From assembly GCA_037442205.1 (NCBI GenBank), contig JBBIQS010000064.1, forward strand, positions 1-48,102: a DNA stretch of 48,102 bases. The letters run 5' to 3'. This document shows, piece after piece, positions 35,327-43,667 of this stretch; the first letter of the stretch is position 1; the number at the start of each line of letters is the position of its first letter. This stretch comes from JBBIQS01 sp037442205. Its GTDB lineage: Bacteria > Myxococcota > Myxococcia > Myxococcales > UBA5297. The position numbers and the translations under genes were made by a program. The notes under the pieces were generated by a model. It worked only from the letters and a program-made list of their open reading frames with translations. It made no database searches and was not told the origin of the DNA.

Positions 35327-35896
35327 TCAGGCGTTGGCCCGCGCCTCGTGCAACAAGCTGCGCAGCGCCAGGCTGTTGGCGGTCAGCGAGGCTCCGCGGA
35401 AGATGATCTCCAGCCCCACCAGCGTGCCCACCAGCCACAGCGCCGAGGAGGGCCAGTTGCCGACCATGATCACCCCCAGGATGATCGTGGCGATGCCATA
35501 GGCGAAGTCGAAACCCCACTTCGCGTAGCGATCGAGGGCCGAGGTCACCACCCGGAACAGCCCGGCGACGAAGAAGTAGCCGATCAGCAGCATGGTGATC
35601 GCTGCCAGCCCCGCCACCGGGCGCGCAGCGATCAGCACTCCGACCACCAGGGAGAGGATCCCCGCCAGCATGTGGCCGGTCAGCGATTCGGTCTTGCGCG
35701 AGCCGATGGCGTGGAAGATCTGCGCGAGCCCGCTGACCCCGATCACCAGCCCCAGCGTGATCACCGAAGCGATGCCGGTCCAGATGGTGGCGATCAGCGC
35801 CACCACTCCCAGGGCCATGATCACGATCCCCAGCACGAATGCGCTTCCCCACAGCGCGCTCGCACGCCGGCTGCCCTCCGCTTGACCTACTGCCAT
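35327..35896 (-). CDS. HdeD/DUF308 family membrane protein
   Basis: This is a 189-residue protein with six predicted membrane helices in three similar pairs, such as VLGIVIMALGVVALIATIW, ITLGLVIGVSGLAQIFHAI and AGILSLVVGVLIAARPVAGL. The repeated LG-x-x-x-x-x-G-x-x-A-x-x-x-P/W pattern and GxxxIxxAI turns are typical of DUF308/HdeD. The start at 35896 (MAVGQAEG) is supported by GGGAGG six to seven bases upstream. Family members are often linked to acid or general stress; the mechanism is unknown. Single gene between the outer-membrane barrel and the helical-repeat gene. Confidence 0.82.
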   Translation of the reverse strand: MAVGQAEGSRRASALWGSAFVLGIVIMALGVVALIATIWTGIASVITLGLVIGVSGLAQIFHAIGSRKTESLTGHMLAGILSLVVGVLIAARPVAGLAAITMLLIGYFFVAGLFRVVTSALDRYAKWGFDFAYGIATIILGVIMVGNWPSSALWLVGTLVGLEIIFRGASLTANSLALRSLLHEARANA

Positions 35897-36078
35897 GGCC
35901 CACCTCCCCGGTTTCCCCCAGGAAGATGTGGCCAACGGCAAGCGGGGCAACCCGCGCGGGGAGGGGCAGGGCTCCCCTTTCGCCCCGCCCTCCGATCGTT
36001 TGCGAGCTGCCCCGCTGCCTCTCTAGGCGGATGCCCTGGCGAGCGCCCGCCCAGGGCTTTGCCCTGGCGCTTTGGAGG

Positions 36079-36903
36079 CTACTGGGTCATCGCCTCGCGC
36101 ACCGCCTCGGCCACGTGGCGGCGGACGTTCTGGCTCATCTCCTCGCGCATCGCCTCGCCCACCCGGTTGCGCAGGGTGTCGGCGATGCGGTCGACGTCGA
36201 TTCCGCCGGCGGCCGGCCCGCGCATCTGCCCCTGCATTGCCTCGCCGATCCGCTCGCGCACCGCCTCGCCGATCTGCGAGCGCAGCGACTCGCCCATCCG
36301 CTCGCGCACCGCGTCCAGCACCCGCTCGCGCAGGTAGTGGGCCACGCTGTCGGCGTCCAGGCCCTGCGGCCCCATCCGCGCCTGGATCAGCGCGCTGCGC
36401 AGGGCCTCGTGCATCCGGTCGTGCACCCCCGCCAGCACCCGCTCGCGCACCCTCTCGGTCACCCGGTCGACGAGGTTCTCGCGCACCCGATCCTCGAGCA
36501 TCGAGGCGAAGCGCTCCTGGTCCTGCATCCCCAGGCCCGGCTGCCACTCCGGCATGGCGCCCTTGAGCACCTCCGGCAGCCGCTCGCGCAGCACCTCGCC
36601 CAGCCGCTCGCGGATCCCGTCGATGGCCCGCTCGCGGATCGCGTCGTGGAGCCGGTCGCGGATCATCATCGAGAGCCGCTCCGGGTCGGCGCTCAGCGGC
36701 ATGCCGTCCTGGGAGGCCTGGGCCAGCGCCGCCTTGATCGACTCGCCCAGCCGCTCGCGGATCGCCGTGCCCACCCTCTCGCGGATCGTCTCCGACAGCC
36801 GCTCGCGCAGCGCCTCCTCCAGGCGCGCCTGGATGTTCTCCGAGATGCGCTCGGCGTAGCCGGCCCGGGACATCGACCTGTACTGCCACTGATTGAGTTC
36901 CAT
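36079..36903 (-). CDS. Unrecognised all-helical protein of 8-residue repeats in five modules
   Basis: I do not recognise this 274-residue protein. It has no signal peptide, membrane segment or Cys. It consists of about five helical modules of 40-50 residues separated by short Gly/Pro loops (QDGMPLSADPER, QPGLGMQDQER, GPQGLDADS, GPAAGGIDVDR). Within modules an octad recurs: RERLSETI, RERVGTAI, RERLGESI and DRLHDAIRERAIDGIRERLG. Charged Arg/Glu and hydrophobic Ile/Leu/Val/Met positions alternate to give long amphipathic helices. The start at 36903 (MELNQ) follows GGGAG by about six bases. It stands alone upstream of the toxin-antitoxin pair. Possible roles are lipid- or nucleic-acid-binding or LEA-like protection; none is shown. 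Confidence 0.75.
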   Translation of the reverse strand: MELNQWQYRSMSRAGYAERISENIQARLEEALRERLSETIRERVGTAIRERLGESIKAALAQASQDGMPLSADPERLSMMIRDRLHDAIRERAIDGIRERLGEVLRERLPEVLKGAMPEWQPGLGMQDQERFASMLEDRVRENLVDRVTERVRERVLAGVHDRMHEALRSALIQARMGPQGLDADSVAHYLRERVLDAVRERMGESLRSQIGEAVRERIGEAMQGQMRGPAAGGIDVDRIADTLRNRVGEAMREEMSQNVRRHVAEAVREAMTQ

Positions 36904-37198
36904 GTTTTCTCCCAGCAATTTCCGCAACGTGGCGATTGAGCTCGCGAGGCAAGCCCCCGCGAAGCGAGGCCGAATTTAGGAGGCCGGGTCGGGACCGGTA
37001 GGCTCCAGACGGGTCACGGACTCGGGGGATCTGGCCCGGGCGCCGGAGGACCGAGGTCGCGGAGCGCGTGCAGCGAGATCCCTGGCAAGGACCGGGCGCG
37101 ACGCCTCGGGGCTGCTCACGTCCCGGCCGTGGCGGCACAGGCGGTCCGGTCACTTCAATACAGGACCGGCTCTCGACGAACTTCCCTGGCCGCGGTCC

Positions 37199-37642
37199 TC
37201 ACTCCCCGCGCCACAGCGCGTAGCCGGCGACGGCGAAGTGCTTATCGAAGCTCAGCGCGGCCCGGCACCTGGCGGCCTTCATCACCGCGAAGCTGGCGGC
37301 GTCGGTGTAGGAGAAGGGCTGGTCGGAAAAGCAGGCCAGCCAGGAAACCGCCTCGCGATGGACGCCGGCGTCGGCGAACTTCACCGCCACGCTGGGGCTG
37401 GCCTGGACCGCCGCCAGCGCCGCCGCCGCCGGGCGGATCCCCGCCCGATGCAGCAGCAGCCGGTGGATCTCGGCCAGCACCAGGTTGCTGGTGAGCAGCG
37501 GGATCTTGCGGCCGATCGCCGCGCGCATCAGCTCGTCGGCCTCGGCGTGGCGGCTGTCCCGGGCGCTGAAGTAGGCCAGCCACACGCCGCTATCGACGAA
37601 CAGCTTTTCGGGCGCGGGGGCGCTTGGGCTTGGTGCGGACAT
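37199..37642 (-). CDS. PIN-domain toxin (VapC-like)
   Basis: This is a 147-residue PIN domain with its acidic cluster intact: Asp17 (LFVDSGVWLAYF), Glu59 (NLVLAEIHRLL), Asp114 (FSYTDAASFAVM) and Asp133 (ALSFDKHFAVAGY). This set in VapC-type toxins binds Mg/Mn and cleaves RNA. The chosen ATG at 37642 overlaps the 3' end of the antitoxin gene by 53 bases in another frame, consistent with coupled synthesis. A longer frame is possible but Thr/Pro-rich. RNA target is unknown. Confidence 0.85.
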   Translation of the reverse strand: MSAPSPSAPAPEKLFVDSGVWLAYFSARDSRHAEADELMRAAIGRKIPLLTSNLVLAEIHRLLLHRAGIRPAAAALAAVQASPSVAVKFADAGVHREAVSWLACFSDQPFSYTDAASFAVMKAARCRAALSFDKHFAVAGYALWRGE

Positions 37643-37886
37643 AGGTGGCGAGAGGCTCGGAGGCGTAGGTGTTGGCGAGGTAGTCGTCAAAGCGCTGGCT
37701 CAGGTCGGATGGCAACCCATCGACCATGCCGCTGGCTGCCAGCAGCGGGTCTGCGCCTGCCTGATGGGTCAGTGCTCTCAGCGCCAGGCGAACGGCCTGC
37801 GAGAGCGTGCAGCCGCGCTCTCGCACCCAGGCGTCGAGCGCCTGGAAGTCGGAGTCGTCGAGGTAGACCTGAAGGGCGTGGGACAT
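37590..37886 (-). CDS. Ribbon-helix-helix antitoxin, partner of the PIN toxin
   Basis: This 98-residue protein begins SHALQVYLDDSDFQALDAWV then RERGCTLSQAVRLALRAL, which is the beta-strand plus two-helix RHH DNA-binding layout. A basic C-terminal tail (TKPKRPRARKAVRR) would wrap the toxin. First gene of the pair; the ATG at 37886 lies directly downstream of the inverted repeat at 37904-37940. By family it neutralises the toxin and, with it, represses its own promoter. Confidence 0.83.
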   Translation of the reverse strand: MSHALQVYLDDSDFQALDAWVRERGCTLSQAVRLALRALTHQAGADPLLAASGMVDGLPSDLSQRFDDYLANTYASEPLATYVRTKPKRPRARKAVRR

Positions 37887-37903
37887 GATGGTACGGACGG
37901 TGC

Positions 37904-37940
37904 CACTTCATGAACGCGTTGTCAATGGATTCATGAAGTG
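37904..37940. promoter_or_regulatory. Operator of the RHH/PIN pair: two TTCATGAA boxes around a -35 element
   Basis: CACTTCATGAA (37904-37914) and TTCATGAAGTG (37930-37940) form a perfect 11-base inverted repeat. Each arm itself contains the palindrome TTCATGAA, 23 bases apart centre to centre, that is two helical turns. Between them the minus strand reads TTGACA (37920-37925), a consensus -35 box for the antitoxin gene 33 bases on. No good -10 is visible at 17 bases. Binding of the RHH protein to both boxes would cover the promoter. Confidence 0.75.
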
Positions 37941-38116
37941 CGCGCCCCGGCCTTGCCGACCGCCCCCGTGCTGCACCGCGTCTCACCCGTCGAGGGGGCG
38001 GGCGCTCCGACGCGGCGGGCGGCGAATCGAAAGGCGAGGTCCGAATCCATGGGACCGGCTGCGCCCGGGAGGTGGCCTCCCGGAGGAAGTTTCTCGGGTT
38101 GGGGGGAGGATCGATC

Positions 38117-38539
38117 ATGTCCCTTGTCGAGGAGCTGACGCAGGACCATCGGCGGATGCAGCAGACGGTCGAGCAGTTGGCGCAGGCGGGCATTGCTTCC
38201 GAGCGGGCGGACGAGCTGCTGCGGATCTGGCGCCAAGAGCTCGTCGCCCACCTGCGCAAGGAGGACGAGCGGCTCTATCCCGCGCTCCAGCGCCGCGCCG
38301 CGTCAGACGAGAAGGTCCGATGGACGCTGGACTTCTTCGCCAAGGACCTGGGGCAGGTCTCTGGCGAGGTGCAGTCGTTCTTCGCCCGCCTGGATCGCGG
38401 GGAGGACCGCGCCGTCCTCGCCCGCGAGTACGGCAAGCTGGTCGCGCGCCTCAAGGAGCGCATCCGCAAGGAAGAGAACCAGCTCTTCCCCGAATACCAG
38501 CGCGTCGCGGGGCCGGTCGCTGCCCAGAAGGCGAGCTGA
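38117..38539 (+). CDS. Hemerythrin-like four-helix protein with incomplete iron ligands
   Basis: This is a 140-residue protein. The layout fits PF01814: LVEELTQDHRRMQQTV at the N-terminus, VAHLRKEDERLYPALQRR in helix two, RWTLDFFAKDLGQVSGEV in helix three, and LKERIRKEENQLFPEYQR in helix four. The only two His are His11 and His45. The usual helix-four H-x-x-x-E is RIRKEE and helix three also lacks His, so a di-iron centre seems unlikely. The start at 38117 follows GGGGGGAGGA by six bases; a longer frame is also open. Regulation or a different metal or haem role is possible, but unshown. Stand-alone gene. Confidence 0.75.
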   Translation: MSLVEELTQDHRRMQQTVEQLAQAGIASERADELLRIWRQELVAHLRKEDERLYPALQRRAASDEKVRWTLDFFAKDLGQVSGEVQSFFARLDRGEDRAVLAREYGKLVARLKERIRKEENQLFPEYQRVAGPVAAQKAS

Positions 38540-38608
38540 GTTTCACCGGTCTTTTCGATGGCTTGGCGGTCGGGATCGCTGGCCTGGGACCGCCGGCGAT
38601 CGCTCCGC

Positions 38609-40957
38609 TCAGGGAAGCTGTGTCGGCAGGGGCCGCGGCAGCGCGTCGCCCTGCCCGAGCTCGCCGTTGTTGCCGTTGCCCCAGCTGAAGACCAGCCCGT
38701 CGCCGCGGACGGCCAGCGCCATGTCGTTGTAGCCGCCGGCCGACACCGAGCTCCAGTTGGTTTCGGCGCCCACCTGCCCTGGCAGCAGCTGGTTGGACCC
38801 GGTGTTGCCCAGCGCTGCGCTCCCCTGGCCCCAGGTCCACAGGGTGCCGTCGTTTCGCACCGCCACCGAGATGAAGTTGCCGGTGTCGGCGGCCTTGAAC
38901 AGCGACCCGGCGCTGACCTGCAGCGGGACCAGCCCGCAGTGGGGGCTCATCGGAATTCCGTTCTGGCGGAAGGCGCAGGTGGTCGGCCCGGTGTTGTCAC
39001 CGGTGCCCAGCTGCCCCTGCTGGTTGTAGCCCCAGGTCCACAGCGTGCCATCGGTCTTGAGGGCCACCGTGTGCACGCTCTCCGAGCTGCTGGAGACGCT
39101 CTTCCAGTCGGCGGCGGCGCCCACCGCCGTAGGGCTGAGGGCGCAGCCGGAGTTGTCAGAGGAGCACAGGCTGGGACCGGTGTTGGTGCCCAGGCCGAGC
39201 TCGCCATAACGGTTGTCGCCCCAGGTCCAGAGCGTGCCGCCGGTCTTGATCGCCGCGGCGTGGTTGCCGCCGGCGGCGATCTGCGCCCAGTCGGTGTCGG
39301 TGCCCACCTTCTGCGGGGTGATGGCGCAGGGGTAGAAATTGGCTCCGCAGGTGGTCGGCCCGGTCGCGTTGCCGAGGCCCAGCTGGCCGGTGGTGTTGAG
39401 CCCCCAGGTCCAGAGCGTGCCGCCGGTCTTGAGCGCCACCGCCAGGTTGCCGCCGGCCGCCACCTGGGCCCAGTCGGTGTCGCTGCCCACCTGCGTCGGA
39501 GTGGAGACCCGCACCGCGGTGCTGTTGGTGCCGGTCTGGCCGACGTTGTTCATCCCCCAGCCCCAGAGCGTGCCGTTGGCCTTGATCGCCAGCGCAAAGG
39601 CGGCGCCGACCGAGACCGACTTCCAGTCGCTGTCGACGCCGATCCGCACCCGGAGGTTGCGGCTCGCGAAGTCGCCGGTGACCAGCTGGCCCTGGCTGTT
39701 GTCGCCCCAGCCCCAGAGCGTGCCGTCAGTCCGGACCACCATCCCGGTGTTGCCGCTGGCGGAGGCCGACAGGACGTGCACCGGCGGCGCCGTGGGAGTG
39801 GCCGACACCTCGTCCGAGGGGACGCCATTTCCGCCGTCGTTGTGAGCGACCACCACGAAATAGTAGGGAATTCCGTTGGTTAGTGCGTCGACGATCTGCG
39901 GGGAGGCGGCTCCCGGCCAAACCGAGCCGGAGGTCCCGCTGCCCTGGGTGGTCGAGAAATAGATCTCATAGCTGGTGGCGCCCTTCACCGGGTCCCAGGA
40001 GACGGTGACCCTGCCGTCGCCGGCGACAGCGGCGACGTTGGTGGGCTTGCCCGGGGGCAGGGGCGCGTCAATCCAGGCGCTCACCTCGGCCGAGGGCGCG
40101 CTTTCGCCGACGGCGTTGCTGGCGGTGACCACGAAGTAGTAGGACCAGTCGAAGCTGAGCGGCTCGACCAGCTGCGGACTGGCGGCGTTGGCCCACTTGG
40201 TGCCGGCCAGGCCGGAGCCCGAGGTGGACGAGTAGTAGATGGCGTAGCTGGTGGCGCCGGGGACCGGATCCCACTTCACCGTCGCGCCGCCGTGGCCGGT
40301 GGTGGCGGTGACGCCGGTGGGCGCCGGCGGCGGCTGGGAGAGGGTGGTGCCGCTGACCTCGGCCGAGGGAGCGCTCTCGCCGCCGGCGTTGAGGGCGGTG
40401 ACCACGAAGTAGTAGGCGGTGCCCATCGCCAACCCGGTGACCACCTGGCCGCTGCTGGCGCCGGCGATCTTGGTGCCGGCGGTGCCGGTTCCCGAGGTGG
40501 CCGACCAGTAGAGGTTGTAGCCGGAGGCGCCGGTCACCGAGGCCCAGGTGACGGTGGCCGAGTCAATGGTGGTCGAGACCGCCACGCCGGTGGGAGAGGC
40601 GGGAGCCGGCAGCTGGGGGACGGCGTCGACCTCGGCGGAGAGCGGCCCCTCGCCTCCGTTGGAGGAGGCGGCAACGGAGAAGTAGTAGCGGGTGCCGTTG
40701 GTCAGCCCGCTGACCGTGGCCGGGCTGGAGACGCCTGCGACCTTGGTCCCGGCCCGGCCGGCGCCGGGATCGGTGGACCAGTAGAGGTTGTAGGCGTCGG
40801 CGCCGACCACCTGATCCCAGGTCAGCGTCACTTGGGCATCGCCGGCGGCGGCGATCACCGCGGGAGCCTTCAGCGAATCGGCGCAGCTCGAGCAGTTGGC
40901 GACCAAGAGCAGTGCCGCCGCGCCGAGCACCCAGGCGCCCCATCGATGCCAGCTCAT
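38609..40957 (-). CDS. Surface lipoprotein with four FN3 domains and RCC1 propeller repeats
   Basis: This is a 782-residue protein with a lipoprotein signal ending in LLVANC (Cys about 22). Four fibronectin type III domains follow, about 88 residues each (37-410), each with TWxxVxGAxxYNLYWS and YYFVVTAxNxxGESAPSAEV patterns. Then about seven RCC1/BNR-type repeats (420-782) share GTLWGWGDNSQGQL, ALKTGGTLWTWG and DWxxVxAGG motifs, completing a seven-bladed propeller. Many Cys occur in loops of the propeller. Start MSWHRWG at 40957, with GGGGGA upstream. In delta-proteobacteria such proteins are surface or secreted adhesion-type proteins; no specific partner can be inferred. It lies next to another large lipoprotein gene on the same strand (105 bases). 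Confidence 0.85.
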   Translation of the reverse strand: MSWHRWGAWVLGAAALLLVANCSSCADSLKAPAVIAAAGDAQVTLTWDQVVGADAYNLYWSTDPGAGRAGTKVAGVSSPATVSGLTNGTRYYFSVAASSNGGEGPLSAEVDAVPQLPAPASPTGVAVSTTIDSATVTWASVTGASGYNLYWSATSGTGTAGTKIAGASSGQVVTGLAMGTAYYFVVTALNAGGESAPSAEVSGTTLSQPPPAPTGVTATTGHGGATVKWDPVPGATSYAIYYSSTSGSGLAGTKWANAASPQLVEPLSFDWSYYFVVTASNAVGESAPSAEVSAWIDAPLPPGKPTNVAAVAGDGRVTVSWDPVKGATSYEIYFSTTQGSGTSGSVWPGAASPQIVDALTNGIPYYFVVVAHNDGGNGVPSDEVSATPTAPPVHVLSASASGNTGMVVRTDGTLWGWGDNSQGQLVTGDFASRNLRVRIGVDSDWKSVSVGAAFALAIKANGTLWGWGMNNVGQTGTNSTAVRVSTPTQVGSDTDWAQVAAGGNLAVALKTGGTLWTWGLNTTGQLGLGNATGPTTCGANFYPCAITPQKVGTDTDWAQIAAGGNHAAAIKTGGTLWTWGDNRYGELGLGTNTGPSLCSSDNSGCALSPTAVGAAADWKSVSSSSESVHTVALKTDGTLWTWGYNQQGQLGTGDNTGPTTCAFRQNGIPMSPHCGLVPLQVSAGSLFKAADTGNFISVAVRNDGTLWTWGQGSAALGNTGSNQLLPGQVGAETNWSSVSAGGYNDMALAVRGDGLVFSWGNGNNGELGQGDALPRPLPTQLP

Positions 40958-41062
40958 GTGCAATCCCCCGTCGGGAAATAGAAAAGCGGGCGACGATCTA
41001 TCGGCTTGGCAGGGCCGGGACAAGCCCTCCGCAACCGGACCGGCGCTGAAACGTCGCAAGCG

Positions 41063-43036
41063 CTAAGGGCAGCGATACGAGTGCGCGAGCCACTCCGGAA
41101 TGCCGTCGGAGTACAGCAGGTGCAGCACCCCGGCACCGTCGAAGGCCGCGGAGACGTAGCGGGCCATGGGAAGGGTCGATGACGGCAGGACCAGCTCGGT
41201 CTGCCAGTTGCCGGCGAGGTCGCGCTTGGCCAGGCGCAGCTCCCGAGGCGAGGTGTCGAAGTAGGCCAGCTGCACCTCGCCCGAGGGGGAAACGGCGAAC
41301 GAGGGACGGGCCTCGTTGCCGTCGTGGTCGACGCTCGGGTCGACCAGCTCCACCTTCCAGCTGCCCCCGGCCGGCTTCTCGGCGTAGTACAGCCCCAGGC
41401 CGCGCAGGTCGCGGAAGGTCGCGCGCAGCTTGCCTCCCTCGGCTCGCAACATCGGGTACCAGAGCGAGGGGCTGGTTGCCGCGACGACTTCCTTGGTCCA
41501 AGGTCCGCCCCGCGGAGCGGAGGCGTGAATCAAGCTCTTGGAATCGTTGTAGATCAGGTGTCGAACCTGGTCGGCATCGATCGCCACGCCGATGTCGATT
41601 CCGAGGGCGGCGACCAGTTCATCCCCCCAGGTGCCGCTGGCGTCCCGCTGGGCCCAATGCACCTCGTAGTACCCGTTGGCGGGCGCGGTGTAGGCGACGT
41701 GGGGATGGCCGCTGGCGTCGATCTCGATGAGGCAATCCCAAGGCGGCGGGGAGGTGAAGGCCAGCGGCTCGACCACGACCGTCCCGTCGAGGTTGCGCCG
41801 CAGGTAGCGGAACCGCAGCTGCGTCTGGTCGAAGTAGACGATGTGCGCCGCGCCGGTAGAGTCGAAGGCCAGCGAGGTCTCCAGGCCCACGGCGCCCTGC
41901 GAATCCAGGGTCTCGATGCTCCAGCCGGAAGGGCCGAGGCTGGCGTACTTGAGGTCACCGAAACCGTAGCTGACGTGCAGCGCGCCCGACGGGTCGACCC
42001 GGCCCGAGATCCCCCGGGCCACCAGGCGGGTGCTGCTGTCCACCACCTCGTGGCGCCACTGGCCGGAGGACGAGGTGCTGGTGCACACCCCCTGCTGGCA
42101 GGAGAGCGCGCCGCACTGCACCGCCGGCCCGCACACCGTGCCGTCGGCGACCGCCGGGTGGACGCAGCCGGTGGGAATGCAGCGGTCGGCGGTGCAGGGG
42201 TTGCCGTCGTCGCAGGCGGCGTCGTTGGCGCAGACCGGGGGCGGATTGCAGGCCGGGTCGCTGCTCTGATCGACCACGGTGCAGCGGCCGGAGCGGCAGA
42301 GATCGGCCAGGCCGCAGGGGACGAAGTTGCCGCACAGGGTGCCGTCGGGGGCGGTCTGCTTGGCGCAGCCGGAGGGCGAGCACTGGGTGACCGTGCAGCG
42401 GTCGTCGCCGCAGGATGGATCGGGGCTGTGGACGCAGCCGGTCTGGGCGGAGCAGGTGTCGGCGGTGCACGGGTCGCCGTCGTCGCAGATCAGGGCCTGG
42501 CCGACGCACTTGCCGGCGAAGCAGAAGTCGCCCACGGTGCAGGCGCTTCCGTCGTCGCAGGGGCCGAAGCGCTCGCTGACGACGCAGGAGCCGCTGGCCA
42601 GGTCGAAGTGCTCGTCGGTGCAGGGGTTGTGGTCGTAGCAGTCCGGCACCGCAACCCCTTCGCCGATCAGGCCGACCTCGGCGGTGGCGCCGGGGGCGGC
42701 GGTACTCTGGTAGGAGAGCGTGGCGTGCGCCGGCCCGGCTTCGATGGGGACGAAGGTGGCGAGGACCTCGACGGTGTCGCCGGCGGGGACGGTGATCTCG
42801 GTCGCCCCCTCGATGCCGAACGGGACCGGGGGCAGCGCCAGGGTCACCACCACCTCGCGCGAGCCGGTGCTGTGCAGGCGCAGCAGCGCGGTGCCGCGCT
42901 GGCCGAGGTAGACCCGGCCGAAGTCGAGGATCGTCGGCTCCACCGACAGCTGGGGAACGGTGGTGGAGAGCTTGTCGGAGGTGCAGGCGGCGAGCGCCCC
43001 GGCGCAGAGCAAGGTTCCGATCAGTCGCATGGCCAT
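41063..43036 (-). CDS. Surface lipoprotein: Ig-like domain, Cys-rich repeats, beta-propeller
   Basis: This is a 657-residue protein with a lipoprotein signal (GALAAC, Cys about 18). An N-terminal Ig-like 'choice-of-anchor D' domain (about 30-125) has VEPTILDFGRVYLGQRGTAL and VPAGDTVEVLATFVP. A Cys-rich myxobacterial-type region (130-325) has repeats CDDGSACTVGDFC, CDDGDPCTADTCS and CDDGNPCTADRCIP. The final 330 residues are repeated four-stranded units with HIVYFDQTQLRFRYLRR, HVAYTAPANG and VQLAYFDTS, a propeller-like fold seen in surface proteins. No catalytic motif. The ATG at 43036 (MAMR) or 43030. It is upstream of the FN3/RCC1 lipoprotein gene on the same strand and may share its transcript. 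Confidence 0.82.
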   Translation of the reverse strand: MAMRLIGTLLCAGALAACTSDKLSTTVPQLSVEPTILDFGRVYLGQRGTALLRLHSTGSREVVVTLALPPVPFGIEGATEITVPAGDTVEVLATFVPIEAGPAHATLSYQSTAAPGATAEVGLIGEGVAVPDCYDHNPCTDEHFDLASGSCVVSERFGPCDDGSACTVGDFCFAGKCVGQALICDDGDPCTADTCSAQTGCVHSPDPSCGDDRCTVTQCSPSGCAKQTAPDGTLCGNFVPCGLADLCRSGRCTVVDQSSDPACNPPPVCANDAACDDGNPCTADRCIPTGCVHPAVADGTVCGPAVQCGALSCQQGVCTSTSSSGQWRHEVVDSSTRLVARGISGRVDPSGALHVSYGFGDLKYASLGPSGWSIETLDSQGAVGLETSLAFDSTGAAHIVYFDQTQLRFRYLRRNLDGTVVVEPLAFTSPPPWDCLIEIDASGHPHVAYTAPANGYYEVHWAQRDASGTWGDELVAALGIDIGVAIDADQVRHLIYNDSKSLIHASAPRGGPWTKEVVAATSPSLWYPMLRAEGGKLRATFRDLRGLGLYYAEKPAGGSWKVELVDPSVDHDGNEARPSFAVSPSGEVQLAYFDTSPRELRLAKRDLAGNWQTELVLPSSTLPMARYVSAAFDGAGVLHLLYSDGIPEWLAHSYRCP

Positions 43037-43311
43037 CCCGGGGCGGAGGCGGGCAGTGCCCGCGCCCCGGAGCTATAGCAGTCGCGGCCCAAGGGGTGCC
43101 AGCGGTGGTGGGTACGGTGGCGAGGGAGGTCCGGATCGAGCGCCCCGCGGAGAGGCGAAACTCACGCGATCTCGAAACGCGACGCTGCGCTCACCGCAGC
43201 CTGTAACGCTTTTCGCCAATCGGAGACTGCATTGGAGAGAGCAGGGCGCCCGATGGCGAGCGCACCGGCCTCTGCACCTGCCGTCCAACCACTCCGCGAA
43301 GGAGCAAAACT

Positions 43312-43443
43312 ATGTCCGCGATGTGCTCGATCGATGGCTGCAAGGCGAAGAAGGGGCTGTGCATGCACGAGAAGATGATGCTGCTGATCGGCGTCCTCTC
43401 GATGGCCGCCGCCGGCGCCCACTGGGGGCTCCACCTGATCTGA
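43312..43443 (+). CDS. 43-residue Cys/His-rich miniprotein with one membrane helix
   Basis: I do not assign a family. The frame begins ATG at 43312, seven bases after AAGGAG (43299-43304). It encodes MSAMCSIDGCKAKKGLCMHE, then K and a hydrophobic helix (MMLLIGVLSMAAAGAHWGLHLI). The head has three Cys and one His (C-x4-C-x6-C-x-H), suited to a metal site at the membrane face; the helix end has two His. A good ribosome site, a clear bipartite composition and TGA at 43441-43443 make it more than a random frame. It stands alone, rightward, between two leftward units. Possible small metal or redox carrier; nothing proves that. Confidence 0.6.
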   Translation: MSAMCSIDGCKAKKGLCMHEKMMLLIGVLSMAAAGAHWGLHLI

Positions 43444-43580
43444 GGGGCCGCTGCGATGCTTCTCACCTCACCCTCGCCGAATTCTCCGTAGCAAGGACCT
43501 CGAGAAGGTCGGCGAGGGAGCGAGGGGACAGCCTCCGTCGGGGACCGCCCTTGAAATTACATGCCTCATCGGGCCGGCAG

Positions 43581-43667
43581 TCATGCCTGCGACTCAGTCG
43601 CGGTGATGACCGCGGAAGCCGAGGTTCCGACCGAATCAGCAACCACGACCGCGCCGACCGCGGTCAT
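43581..43667 (-). pseudogene. 28-codon Ig-like domain remnant after the methyltransferase gene
   Basis: Its ATG overlaps the methyltransferase stop as ATGA. The peptide has VVVADSVGTSASAVIT, which matches the DTVxVxDSxGxSAxATVTV end strand found twice in the tail-bearing protein of the same unit. It has no signal or fold of its own, so it is probably a recombination leftover. A 10-base inverted repeat ATGACCGCGG/CCGCGGTCAT (43606-43615, 43658-43667) lies in it. Confidence 0.4.

Noticed and set aside
43606..43667. 10-base inverted repeat ATGACCGCGG/CCGCGGTCAT as a mobile-element end
   Set aside because: No transposase, target duplication or second copy is present. The arms are GC-rich and lie in coding debris, so chance is likely.
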